Shown here: piece by piece, positions 17,688-25,572 of the stretch
How the letters are laid out: the number at the start of each line of letters is the position of its first letter
Numbering within the stretch: the stretch's first letter is position 1
DNA from: Candidatus Helarchaeota archaeon
GTDB taxonomy: Archaea; Asgardarchaeota; Lokiarchaeia; Helarchaeales; HEL-GB-A
NCBI GenBank assembly: GCA_013375455.1
Contig: JABXJT010000014.1
Location: 21,742-85,741, forward strand
DNA: 64,000 nucleotides
Reading direction: 5' to 3'
Translations under genes and position numbers: made by a program
The notes under the pieces: generated by a model
Told to the model about the DNA's origin: nothing
What the model saw: the letters and a program-made list of their open reading frames with translations, nothing else
The model's database searches: none

Positions 17688-19375
17688 AGCGGATCTTTTA
17701 CCAGTTCAAGGTCATACCCTTCCTTCTTCAAATTGAATTTCTTCACCTTGAGCGTACCACCAGTCAATTCGAGCTCATCACAGATTCGAATGAAAACAGG
17801 AATGGAATAATTGGGTAATACATCGCGGACAAATTGAGAAAAATCGCCGAGTTCAAACTGTAGAGTTGGATCTAGCTTGATTGCGGCCATCCCGGCTCTT
17901 CCTTCCGCGTTAGGAATTATCACTCCAAAGACAGTAGATGTTAATATAGAGGGGTACGAATTTATAATCGATTCCACCTCGAGCGTGGAAACATTTTCAC
18001 TCTTCCATCGAAAGGTATCCCCAGTTCTATCGTAGAAAGACAACCAACCCCCCTCGTGAAGCATGATTAAATCACCGCTGTTAAAATAACAATCATTTTT
18101 TCTAAACACATCAAAAAGTAACTTCTTTTTGGTTTTCTTCTGATCTTTATAAGCGGCAAAGAAATCCTTTGCATCCAGTTTAATTAACGCCATCCCGACA
18201 TCGCCGTCCGCCTTGCATTTGACGTAAAACCCTCTCTCGTTTTTGTAAAACTCCTCCGTTTCGGGATCGACTTTTGCTAAAACAATCCCCGGCATATTGT
18301 ATTTTCCGATATAACCCGGAATCTCATCCACGTTGACAAACGCTCTGTGACTTTCCGTACTTCCATAGTATTCATATACGTGTTCGACTTGAAAACGAGC
18401 CCGAAATTTTTCCCAAATTTCTTTTCTGAGGCCTAATCCTACCATAACTCTTAACGAATGGTTCTTTTCAAATTCAGATGGGGGTCGATTGAGGAGGTAA
18501 CGGGGCATTTCTCCTACATAAGCGGTATAAGTCACTTTATATTTCTTTACGTCCTTCCAAAATTCCGATGCAGAAAATCGCTTCGCCACCACTGCCGCTG
18601 CACCTGAGGTAACCGCAGCCATCCAGCTTTGCCCTACCGCCAGGTTGTGGTACAGTGGTGTTGCAATATAGACCACATCCTCAGGAGTTAATTCCGCTAT
18701 TGCTTTACCCAAGTATAATCCTTGAGTGAACAGTTTTTTTTGAACCATTTTTATGGCTTTGGGTAAGCCAGTTGTACCAGACGTAAAAATATAATACGCT
18801 ATTTGCTCTAGATTCGAATTGGAGGTGGTGGAGGGATTAACGCCCGAGATCGATTTCAATTCAGCCGATAATTCTCTAAAATCATGGGGTATACCTTCTT
18901 CATTATTAATAACAAAAATTTGGCTATTTTTGTAATGAAGCTCTTCAACGATTTCAAAAAATGATGGCAAACTTTCCCCTCCAACAATAACAAATTTTGG
19001 CTCGACCCTATTAAATGAATGGATTAACGCTTGCTTTTTCTGATTATAGTTAATTAACCCCGTAATGCCCTGTATTTTATTAATTCCAGTTGTTACCTGT
19101 AAAAATTCGGGCCTATTCCTCAACATTAACGCGATGGATTCCTCTGGATTTAGACCTAACTTTAAGAAATAATTCGCAATTTTATTACATGCTTCATTAA
19201 ACGCTTGCCAAGTCCAAGACTCATCCTGAAAATATACTGCTGCATGGTTCGGAATCTCCACGGCGTTCCGTTCAACGCGGGTGCCAACGCTTTGGTTCGG
19301 ATTTTTATTGAGTTCATCAACATCCTTCATGAACCGTTTCAAAAATTCGGCTTCCTTTTGAGAAAATTTAACCAT
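17600..19375 (-). CDS. Acyl-CoA synthetase, FATP/very-long-chain type
   Basis: 591-aa AMP-forming ligase that activates fatty acids to CoA esters. Motifs: YIFTSGTTGLPKAIK (P-loop), TPLYHNLAVGQSW, YEYYGSTES, and NSGDL ... YDRTGDTFRWKSENVST, the form typical of the SLC27/FATP-FadD6 branch, which lacks the usual GEKI/YP-EVE wording. TLKVKKFNLKKEGYD at the end contains the expected catalytic-lysine region. No signal peptide. It stands alone, oriented away from the surface-protein gene at 19562. Confidence 0.88.
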   Translation of the reverse strand: MVKFSQKEAEFLKRFMKDVDELNKNPNQSVGTRVERNAVEIPNHAAVYFQDESWTWQAFNEACNKIANYFLKLGLNPEESIALMLRNRPEFLQVTTGINKIQGITGLINYNQKKQALIHSFNRVEPKFVIVGGESLPSFFEIVEELHYKNSQIFVINNEEGIPHDFRELSAELKSISGVNPSTTSNSNLEQIAYYIFTSGTTGLPKAIKMVQKKLFTQGLYLGKAIAELTPEDVVYIATPLYHNLAVGQSWMAAVTSGAAAVVAKRFSASEFWKDVKKYKVTYTAYVGEMPRYLLNRPPSEFEKNHSLRVMVGLGLRKEIWEKFRARFQVEHVYEYYGSTESHRAFVNVDEIPGYIGKYNMPGIVLAKVDPETEEFYKNERGFYVKCKADGDVGMALIKLDAKDFFAAYKDQKKTKKKLLFDVFRKNDCYFNSGDLIMLHEGGWLSFYDRTGDTFRWKSENVSTLEVESIINSYPSILTSTVFGVIIPNAEGRAGMAAIKLDPTLQFELGDFSQFVRDVLPNYSIPVFIRICDELELTGGTLKVKKFNLKKEGYDLELVKDPLYFWNASIKKYEPFNKGVFQQFLDGKLKI

Positions 19376-19561
19376 CGTCTCTCAACCAGATTATTAAGTT
19401 CAAGAACCATGAAATTATGAATAATATTTTTCTACTAACTTATAACATTAGATTTACTTTCGTTGTCAAATCAAGTTAAAAATGTATTTATATTGAATAT
19501 TACAAAATAATAGACGATAATTAATTGGATTACATTCTTTTTTCTTTAAGAAGGGAGCAGC

Positions 19562-21394
19562 ATGAAACGGATTCAGAAAGTATTACCAGTTTTGATGATT
19601 TTGGTATTAATTGGAGTCGGATGTGTGAAAATAACCCAGCCAGAGACCTCAATACGGGTGCTTGAACCAAAGATCGAGTTGACTGTAAAGTGGGATCCGC
19701 CTATTTCGATAAATAACAACACGCAACTTGCCAACGCGGCCAGCGCGGGGAACGGCACCGCGAGCAACCCGTACATCATCGAGAATTACTGGATCAACGC
19801 CAGCGGGACGGGAAATCCTGGTATCGAGATCCTGAACACCGATGCCTATTTCATTCTCAGATATTGTGCAGTCTTCAATTCTGATTCACCCTTGTATGCG
19901 GGCATACGAATACAAGGCTGCGATAATGGTCAAATCCTAAACAATACTGTTATGAATAGTCTCTATGGATTTTACGTTGCTGGTTCGAATAACGTGGTAG
20001 CAAATAATACCGCTTTTTATAATAATTACGATGGATTCTTTATTGGGGGAACCGGCAGCTGGACTAACGTCACTCACAACAACGCCAGTTATAATGGACT
20101 TATTATTGGCTCTGGCTTTTACTTTACGGGCCAAAATATTCATGTCACTAACAACGTCGCCATTAGCAATACAGATGATGGATTTTTAGTCGATATATCG
20201 CAAGGTCTCGTGTTAGAGAAGAATACCGCCATTAGTAATAATGATAATGGGATTGAACTCTTCAGTTCGAGCTGGATGAATATTTTTCGCGATAACATCC
20301 TCGATGGGAATGGAGATAGTGGAATTTTCTTCGAGCCAGATAACGGTAATCAATATAACAATTTCATCCATAATCTGATTACCTCTAATAACCAGTATGG
20401 AATATATATTTTAAGTGGTCCCCCCCCTCAAGGTCCCAAAAACAACTTTTTCTATCATAACTTACTTTGGGGGAATAGCCCTGATCACCTTTTTGATACT
20501 TCTCAGCCAAGTGATAATAATACGTTCTCTGAGAATATCTGGGGGCTTCCCGATGCCGATCGGGATCTCGATGGCTTGTTGAACAAGGATGAAGTGCCGA
20601 GTGGAACCGATGCATTCGATCCCGATACGGATGATGACGGGCTACCAGACGGCTGGGAGGTAGATAATTCGCTTTACCCCACCAATAGCGCGGATGGGTT
20701 GGCGGATCCCGACCTCGACCAAGTTCTAAACCTTTACGAGTACCGCAATGGAACGGATCCCCACGATCCCGATACGGATGATGATTCGATGCCGGATGGG
20801 TATGAAATTACCTATTCGCTGAATCCAACTTCCGACATCGACAATGGGACTGATTTGGATGGGGATGGACTGCCGAACCTCCAAGAATTCTACAATGGGA
20901 TCAATCCTCGGAATAACGATACAGATGCGGATGGGCTCACCGATGGTGAGGAAGTGCGTGATTACGAAACGGACCCCAGCAAATGGGACACCGATGATGA
21001 TTTACTGCCTGACAGGTGGGAGGTTACTAATTTCCTATCCCCCCTGAATCACTTAGATGCGTACGTGGATCTCGATGTTGATGGACTTTCGAACATCCAA
21101 GAATATCTATTGAATACTAGCATCTATAACTATGATTCCGATGCTGATGGGTATTCCGACGGGGTAGAGGTGGCTGCCGGCACGGATCCCCTAGATGAAT
21201 ATGATTTCCCTAGCCCACCTGCTCCAGAACCTGAAAGTATCCTGCTCGAACTCTCCATTCTCATCGGGTGCACCGCAATCGCGGTAGCCATCGTGGTCTA
21301 CGGTCTCCTCCAACGGTCCCGCCCCATGGCACCCCCTCCCCCATCGCCCCCAAAGCAAGCACCCCCTGATCCAAAGAAGCCTGTCAAAGATTAA
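19562..21394 (+). CDS. Secreted right-handed beta-helix (NosD-like) protein with TSP3-type calcium repeats
   Basis: 610 aa. Signal peptide at residues 1-25 ends in a possible lipobox-like LIGVGC. Residues about 55-330 are beta-helix repeats (NNTVMNSLYGFYV, NNTAFYNNYDGFFI), as in NosD/PbH1 carbohydrate-binding proteins. Residues about 335-560 hold repeated DPDTDDDGLPDGWE-type Asp-rich calcium repeats (DxDxDG), each spaced about 45 residues. A membrane segment (about 565-587) and a proline-rich tail end the protein. A cell-surface adhesin or polysaccharide-binding protein is likely. GC content is visibly higher in the calcium-repeat section. Confidence 0.8.
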   Translation: MKRIQKVLPVLMILVLIGVGCVKITQPETSIRVLEPKIELTVKWDPPISINNNTQLANAASAGNGTASNPYIIENYWINASGTGNPGIEILNTDAYFILRYCAVFNSDSPLYAGIRIQGCDNGQILNNTVMNSLYGFYVAGSNNVVANNTAFYNNYDGFFIGGTGSWTNVTHNNASYNGLIIGSGFYFTGQNIHVTNNVAISNTDDGFLVDISQGLVLEKNTAISNNDNGIELFSSSWMNIFRDNILDGNGDSGIFFEPDNGNQYNNFIHNLITSNNQYGIYILSGPPPQGPKNNFFYHNLLWGNSPDHLFDTSQPSDNNTFSENIWGLPDADRDLDGLLNKDEVPSGTDAFDPDTDDDGLPDGWEVDNSLYPTNSADGLADPDLDQVLNLYEYRNGTDPHDPDTDDDSMPDGYEITYSLNPTSDIDNGTDLDGDGLPNLQEFYNGINPRNNDTDADGLTDGEEVRDYETDPSKWDTDDDLLPDRWEVTNFLSPLNHLDAYVDLDVDGLSNIQEYLLNTSIYNYDSDADGYSDGVEVAAGTDPLDEYDFPSPPAPEPESILLELSILIGCTAIAVAIVVYGLLQRSRPMAPPPPSPPKQAPPDPKKPVKD

Positions 21395-21463
21395 GGATAT
21401 TTCAGGATATGATTTGCCTTCTTTTTTCCTAAAATTTGTTTAGTTTGATCAACTCTTCAATGA

Positions 21464-21631
21464 AGGGTTCTCAAAAAGTTTTACTACTTCGCAAAGACCA
21501 TTCAAGAGCTAGTTTTATGCAACCGATGCTTCAAGACCTTTGTGAGCCACGCAGTTTCCTATTTAACCTGTCCGCACTGTAGCATAAAAGGAGAATTGGG
21601 GAAACATTTTAAGATAATGTGCAAGTGTTAG
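21464..21631 (+). pseudogene. Zinc-finger-like short ORF without a clear start
   Basis: An open frame of 55 codons after a TGA at 21461 has no ATG/GTG/TTG near its start. It encodes LVLCNRCFKTFVSHAVSYLT followed by CPHC and ends KIMCKC. Two CxxC pairs spaced as in small zinc ribbons suggest a real protein or the 3' end of a broken gene. An ATG at 21460 lies in another frame, so a frameshift could connect them. Confidence 0.35.
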
Positions 21632-21649
21632 CGAAGTTTCAAAGATGTT

Positions 21650-22294
21650 TCATTTCATTACAAAAGGTTGTCTGATGACAGTTTTCATTTTGTCTGGTTT
21701 CGCGCGCCGCGGATCGCTAAGGTAGATCTCATGATGATACATTCCCCATTTTAGTCCATCAAATTTGCCACCTTGTGCTTCAATGAACTTGTGGATTTTT
21801 TCGATGTTTGCTGTTTCTTCCGAATAGGGTCCGATATGCATAATTTGTGCTGCAGTTCCTTCCTCATAGACTTCAAATCTTAATTTAGAAATTGCAGGGG
21901 GTAAGTCTGGTTTTTTTACTTTTACTGTTTTAATGGCATCCTCAAACATTTCCTTTGTTATAAAGTCAGGTTGCATCATTATGCTGAACCATTTCCACTG
22001 ATCCTTATTTCCTTTTAGAAAATCCTCCATATCATCGCTCCACCATAGGGCTTCGGGTGGCATGACCACGTAGTCTTTCCCTTTTGCTTTGCTTGCAAAT
22101 TTCAAAGTATATGCTACGGGGTAGAGAACTGCATATGTATCTTTGAATTCTTGGGATGTGTTTGGGTCTCCTTTCCCTTCAACCATCAGGTATTGTATTT
22201 TCGGAACTTCAACAAGCACCACCTCATCGGTGGGTGGCCGGTAAAGATGTTTCCACTTCTTCTTAAAATCAATTTTTGTAGGCATTATTATCAC
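21650..22294 (-). CDS. GyrI-like small-molecule-binding domain protein
   Basis: 214 aa, a stand-alone GyrI-like (SOUL/BtrG-fold) protein. Typical features are the start DFKKKWKHLYRPP, the strand VPKIQYLMVEGKGDPN, the middle MPPEALWW, and QIMHIGPYSEETANIEKIHK near the C-terminus. ATG 22285 (MPTKID) is an alternative start. The family binds drugs or hydrophobic ligands and may hydrolyse some; no DNA-binding domain is fused here. It lies 3 bases after the DUF3795 gene, so they are likely one operon. Confidence 0.85.
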   Translation of the reverse strand: MIIMPTKIDFKKKWKHLYRPPTDEVVLVEVPKIQYLMVEGKGDPNTSQEFKDTYAVLYPVAYTLKFASKAKGKDYVVMPPEALWWSDDMEDFLKGNKDQWKWFSIMMQPDFITKEMFEDAIKTVKVKKPDLPPAISKLRFEVYEEGTAAQIMHIGPYSEETANIEKIHKFIEAQGGKFDGLKWGMYHHEIYLSDPRRAKPDKMKTVIRQPFVMK

Positions 22295-22297
22295 CTC

Positions 22298-22717
22298 TCA
22301 TTTTTCTAAAAACTGCTGGCCGCAACTAGAGCATGTGTACGCGTAAAAAAGAATTCGTCCCCCACACTCCGGACATTGCCAGCGTTTATCTAGCTCCTTT
22401 AACCCTTGCTCCATGCCAAGGGTTTCAATTAACTTGAAATTCTCAGGAATTTCATGCCGATATGAGTATTTCTTATCATTAGGATGTGAGTTAATCAATT
22501 TTCTGTTGACTTCCTTACAGGGAAACTGTTCGCACTCCGAGCAAAACCTCAAATTTTTCTCTTTTAATGCACAAAGCCTGATCTTGCAGCCCCATTTGGA
22601 TTTGCGTTTTTGTTGTTTTTCTGCCCTACACCCTTTACAAGTGTCCTTCAGATAGCTCCCGCAGGCAAAACATGGCACGCCACAAGGACTAATTCCATCA
22701 ATATTCATTTCAGCCAA
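22298..22717 (-). CDS. DUF3795 protein with C-terminal zinc ribbon
   Basis: 139 aa, cysteine-rich. The DUF3795 pattern is visible: ISPCGVPCFACGSYL, CKGCRAEKQ, CKIRLCALKEK and FCSECEQFPCKEV. It is followed by a separate ribbon CPECGGRILFYAYTCSSCGQ. DUF3795 proteins are small metal-binding proteins of unknown role found in anaerobes. First gene of a two-gene operon with the GyrI-like gene; the pairing suggests a common stress or ligand-sensing role, which is inference. Confidence 0.8.
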   Translation of the reverse strand: MAEMNIDGISPCGVPCFACGSYLKDTCKGCRAEKQQKRKSKWGCKIRLCALKEKNLRFCSECEQFPCKEVNRKLINSHPNDKKYSYRHEIPENFKLIETLGMEQGLKELDKRWQCPECGGRILFYAYTCSSCGQQFLEK

Positions 22718-22903
22718 TTATTTCACCATTTACATCCTAATGATTCTGATGAGTGAACTACTCGTGATGAGCAATTCATTCCTCTCAAGAGTCCTTTAAA
22801 GGTGTTTTGCCCTCCTTAATTTTTAAAAAAAAGAAGAGAAGAAGAAAGAATAATTTTTTAAGAAAAGAAGTAAGAATTATTTTACAAAAAACGAGAGGAA
22901 TTG

Positions 22904-23992
22904 ATGATTAAAGACGAATTCATTACTGGAATCATCTTTTCTCAATTTGATGAGAAAGTGGGACCAATAGCAGTTGCATGGATACCTCCTGAGTTGTCAA
23001 ATGAGATTATGGATCGTATCAGTTTAAAATCTTTCAATATATTATCTGCAGAAGGAGGAAAAGTCCCACAATCTTTAGCCATCATTCCTTTCCCATCTCA
23101 AAACCTCAGAGGTCTAATTAAATCCCTAGAAATTAAAGACAAAACCCGCAGAGGAGGAGTTATAGATAGTACAATTATATTACTGTTCAATGAGGCGGAA
23201 GCGCTCCACTTCTACAGAAATATCAACCTTTACGAAGATTTATTCAATAAACAGGCCGAAAAAATGGTTAAACTAATCCAAACAGAGGTAAACAAGCAAA
23301 AAATTGAATCTGAATTGAAAAGCTTCTATTCAAAAGTTACTGATACAATTGTAGCTGCCTTTAAGAAAAAAGCAGAACCAAGGACGCCCAAAAAGAGCAC
23401 GCTATTACTGTTCAACTTAGTGCGAAAAGACCTTGATAAGGCAGTGAATGCGCTAATTAAAGGCGATCCCGTCATCGTAACGGGCGACAAGCCTCTTGTA
23501 GAACTCATTGTTGACACGCTCACCATTTTCTGTACTGAATCAGAACCTCAAATAATCCATTGGACTGAGGAATTTGCTCCTGGAGATATAATCGGAGGAC
23601 CAACATACCTCTCTGAAGTTTATGAATCAGGTTTGATCATAAATTTAAATAAGGGGAAAGTTTCTGGAGGGCCCTCTAATCTATTTTGTAAAAAGCTATT
23701 AAAACGCGCCCGACAATTTGATTCGAGTCATGGTGAGATTGCAATAAAAAAGAATCTTCAAAAAATCCATTCTGCTACCAAGGAACTCATCGAAATGATA
23801 ACCCAACGTCTGGTTGTTCCTGCTTCTATTGATAAATTCATCGTGGATTTGGATACTGATGAACTTGAATTCATCAAAATTCTCGCGATATCCCAACATC
23901 CAGATATCGAAAAAAAGATAGACGCGACCGCTGCAGCTTGTCGGAAGAAGATGAGCAAAATTCTAAGCGGGTTTGAGAAGCAGAAATGGTAG
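22904..23992 (+). CDS. Longin-like (possibly longin-DENN-like) Asgard protein
   Basis: 362 aa from ATG 22904 (ribosome site GAGAGG just upstream; the TTG at 22901 is less likely). The first 120 residues have the shape of a longin/profilin-like domain: FITGIIFSQFDEKVGPIAVA, where F-D/x-K-x-G-P is the signature strand turn seen in longin, Mon1, NPRL and FLCN-type proteins. The turn is followed by a strand (SLAIIPFP) and a C-terminal helix. The middle (KGDPVIVTGDKPLVELIVDTL) recalls a DENN-type or P-loop-less Rossmann segment. The C-terminus is helical. No catalytic motif is visible. Known longin and roadblock proteins in Asgard archaea accompany small GTPases; a GTPase-regulator role is a hypothesis. 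It is followed after 15 bases by a membrane protein gene. Confidence 0.5.
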   Translation: MIKDEFITGIIFSQFDEKVGPIAVAWIPPELSNEIMDRISLKSFNILSAEGGKVPQSLAIIPFPSQNLRGLIKSLEIKDKTRRGGVIDSTIILLFNEAEALHFYRNINLYEDLFNKQAEKMVKLIQTEVNKQKIESELKSFYSKVTDTIVAAFKKKAEPRTPKKSTLLLFNLVRKDLDKAVNALIKGDPVIVTGDKPLVELIVDTLTIFCTESEPQIIHWTEEFAPGDIIGGPTYLSEVYESGLIINLNKGKVSGGPSNLFCKKLLKRARQFDSSHGEIAIKKNLQKIHSATKELIEMITQRLVVPASIDKFIVDLDTDELEFIKILAISQHPDIEKKIDATAAACRKKMSKILSGFEKQKW

Positions 23993-24007
23993 ACCGAGGT
24001 CATTATA

Positions 24008-24811
24008 ATGGTTAATTTGAAAGAATACATTAAATCACATCTATTTTATCTTATTGGAATTGGGATCATCGCAGCATTATGCGTGGTTGTTCTTATTACA
24101 AAACCACATGCTTCAGCACCCGATATCTTAGATCCAACCATTGGTAATTTTTATAATCTAGTTACTTATGGACTCGGTCTAGACAGCACCGTGCTAATTT
24201 TAACTATAGGAGGATTCTTACTCTATCGCTGGATCAAAGGCGGCCGGGGTAATAAATCACTTCTCATTTGGGGTCTCGGATTTTTAGTCTATAGCATAAC
24301 ATTTATAGCACACATTTTCAGGGGTTGGGGATTCACTTGGGCAAATGAAAATACTTCGCCTGAATTCTTCTTCTTATGGCGCTTCGGAATGATCTTATGG
24401 GCTGGGGGCAGCTTATACGGGATTCTCCGAATATTAGTAGAGGATAAAAAGAAACAAATAATCCCTTCAATAGCAGTGATCGTAATCGGATTTAGCTGGT
24501 TTAGCTACGGGTTGTTTATAGTAAGAGATATTGAGTGGATGATGTATGGCTTTCTATTTGGGATTTGGGTACCCATTTGCTTCTCCATCAGCTATATTTT
24601 TCTACTCTACGGACGTAAATCGAACACGACTGGACCAAAGATACTATTTCTTGGCTATCTAGGCTTAACCATCACTTATATGGCATGGGCTCCTTGGCAT
24701 TTTGGTGATGTGGTCTATTTCTATTTTTTCTGGTACTTTCTCTTCCTCCTCTCTCTCGTACCCATTCTGGTTGGCTTCATCCTACTTGCTAGGGAGTCTG
24801 AAGAAAAGTAA
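24008..24811 (+). CDS. Polytopic membrane protein, about seven segments
   Basis: 267 aa with about seven hydrophobic helices, beginning at residues 10-30, and small charged loops (KGGRGNKS, EDKKKQI, GRKSNTTG). No motif is recognised. It starts 15 bases after the longin-like gene with GAGGT at good spacing, so it is probably co-transcribed and could be the membrane partner of that protein. Function unknown. Confidence 0.65.
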   Translation: MVNLKEYIKSHLFYLIGIGIIAALCVVVLITKPHASAPDILDPTIGNFYNLVTYGLGLDSTVLILTIGGFLLYRWIKGGRGNKSLLIWGLGFLVYSITFIAHIFRGWGFTWANENTSPEFFFLWRFGMILWAGGSLYGILRILVEDKKKQIIPSIAVIVIGFSWFSYGLFIVRDIEWMMYGFLFGIWVPICFSISYIFLLYGRKSNTTGPKILFLGYLGLTITYMAWAPWHFGDVVYFYFFWYFLFLLSLVPILVGFILLARESEEK

Positions 24812-24959
24812 TTTGTCGAAAACCTCATCAATTGCTCTATAAAACTTCGAAAATTCAAAGATCTAGTGAGGAATACTAATGTAAAACATATTTATAATAT
24901 GAAAACCACAGTTGGTATTAATTGTGGAAAAAATCATTGCTTAGGAGATTGATGAATCC

Positions 24960-25439
24960 ATGTCAGGAAAAGAGCCAGAAATGCCCAAATCGCATCTAAT
25001 ACATGTGTCAAGTGCAATTATAATGGTATCACTATTGATCATAGATTCACTTCTTAACATTACCACGTGGATTTTGGAGTTCATCCCTTGGTATATTAAC
25101 TTAGCTTTATGTGTATTTTTCCTAGTTTTTGCAATGCTTTTCATACTGAGATCCCATAAAGCGCTGTTTGGTGGCTATTTCAAATCAGTAAGTGAGCCCT
25201 CTACTCTAATAACCGATGGGATCTTCGCACAAGTCCGCCACCCCATGTACGTGGGGATCATTTTAATCCACCTCTCCTTCGTCCTTCTGGTAGGCTCCCT
25301 CATTGGATTCGGGGTGTGGATTGCCATCATCATACTCTATAATTGGCTGGCGAATTATGAAGAAGACTATCTCGACGAGCTGTATGGCGAACAATACCAG
25401 GACTACAAAAAGCATGCCCGGAAATGGTTGCCAGGATAA
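24960..25439 (+). CDS. ICMT/PEMT-family methyltransferase-like membrane protein
   Basis: 159 aa, about four membrane segments. The signature half reads GIFAQVRHPMYVGIILIHLS and YEEDYLDELYGEQYQDYKKH, matching phospholipid or isoprenylcysteine methyltransferases (R-H-P and the E-E-x(8)-F/Y-G-x-x-Y motif). Shorter than the homologue at 16577. ATG start follows AGGAG. Substrate unknown; lipid methylation is the most general reading. Confidence 0.8.
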   Translation: MSGKEPEMPKSHLIHVSSAIIMVSLLIIDSLLNITTWILEFIPWYINLALCVFFLVFAMLFILRSHKALFGGYFKSVSEPSTLITDGIFAQVRHPMYVGIILIHLSFVLLVGSLIGFGVWIAIIILYNWLANYEEDYLDELYGEQYQDYKKHARKWLPG

Positions 25440-25572
25440 AACTTCAATTTAATTTTTTTAAATGGATTAAAACTTTTTCCTGTAATAATTTTGTGGTAGC
25501 AAAGCCATTTTTATAGAATTAAGATGAGATTATCGTAAGTTATTAATTAGATAATTGTACGGGGTAGGAATC

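Noticed and set aside
19562..21394. Dockerin/cellulosome protein
   Set aside because: The Asp-rich repeats fit TSP3/calcium repeats spread over 220 residues, not the duplicated dockerin F-hand pair, and no cohesin is present.
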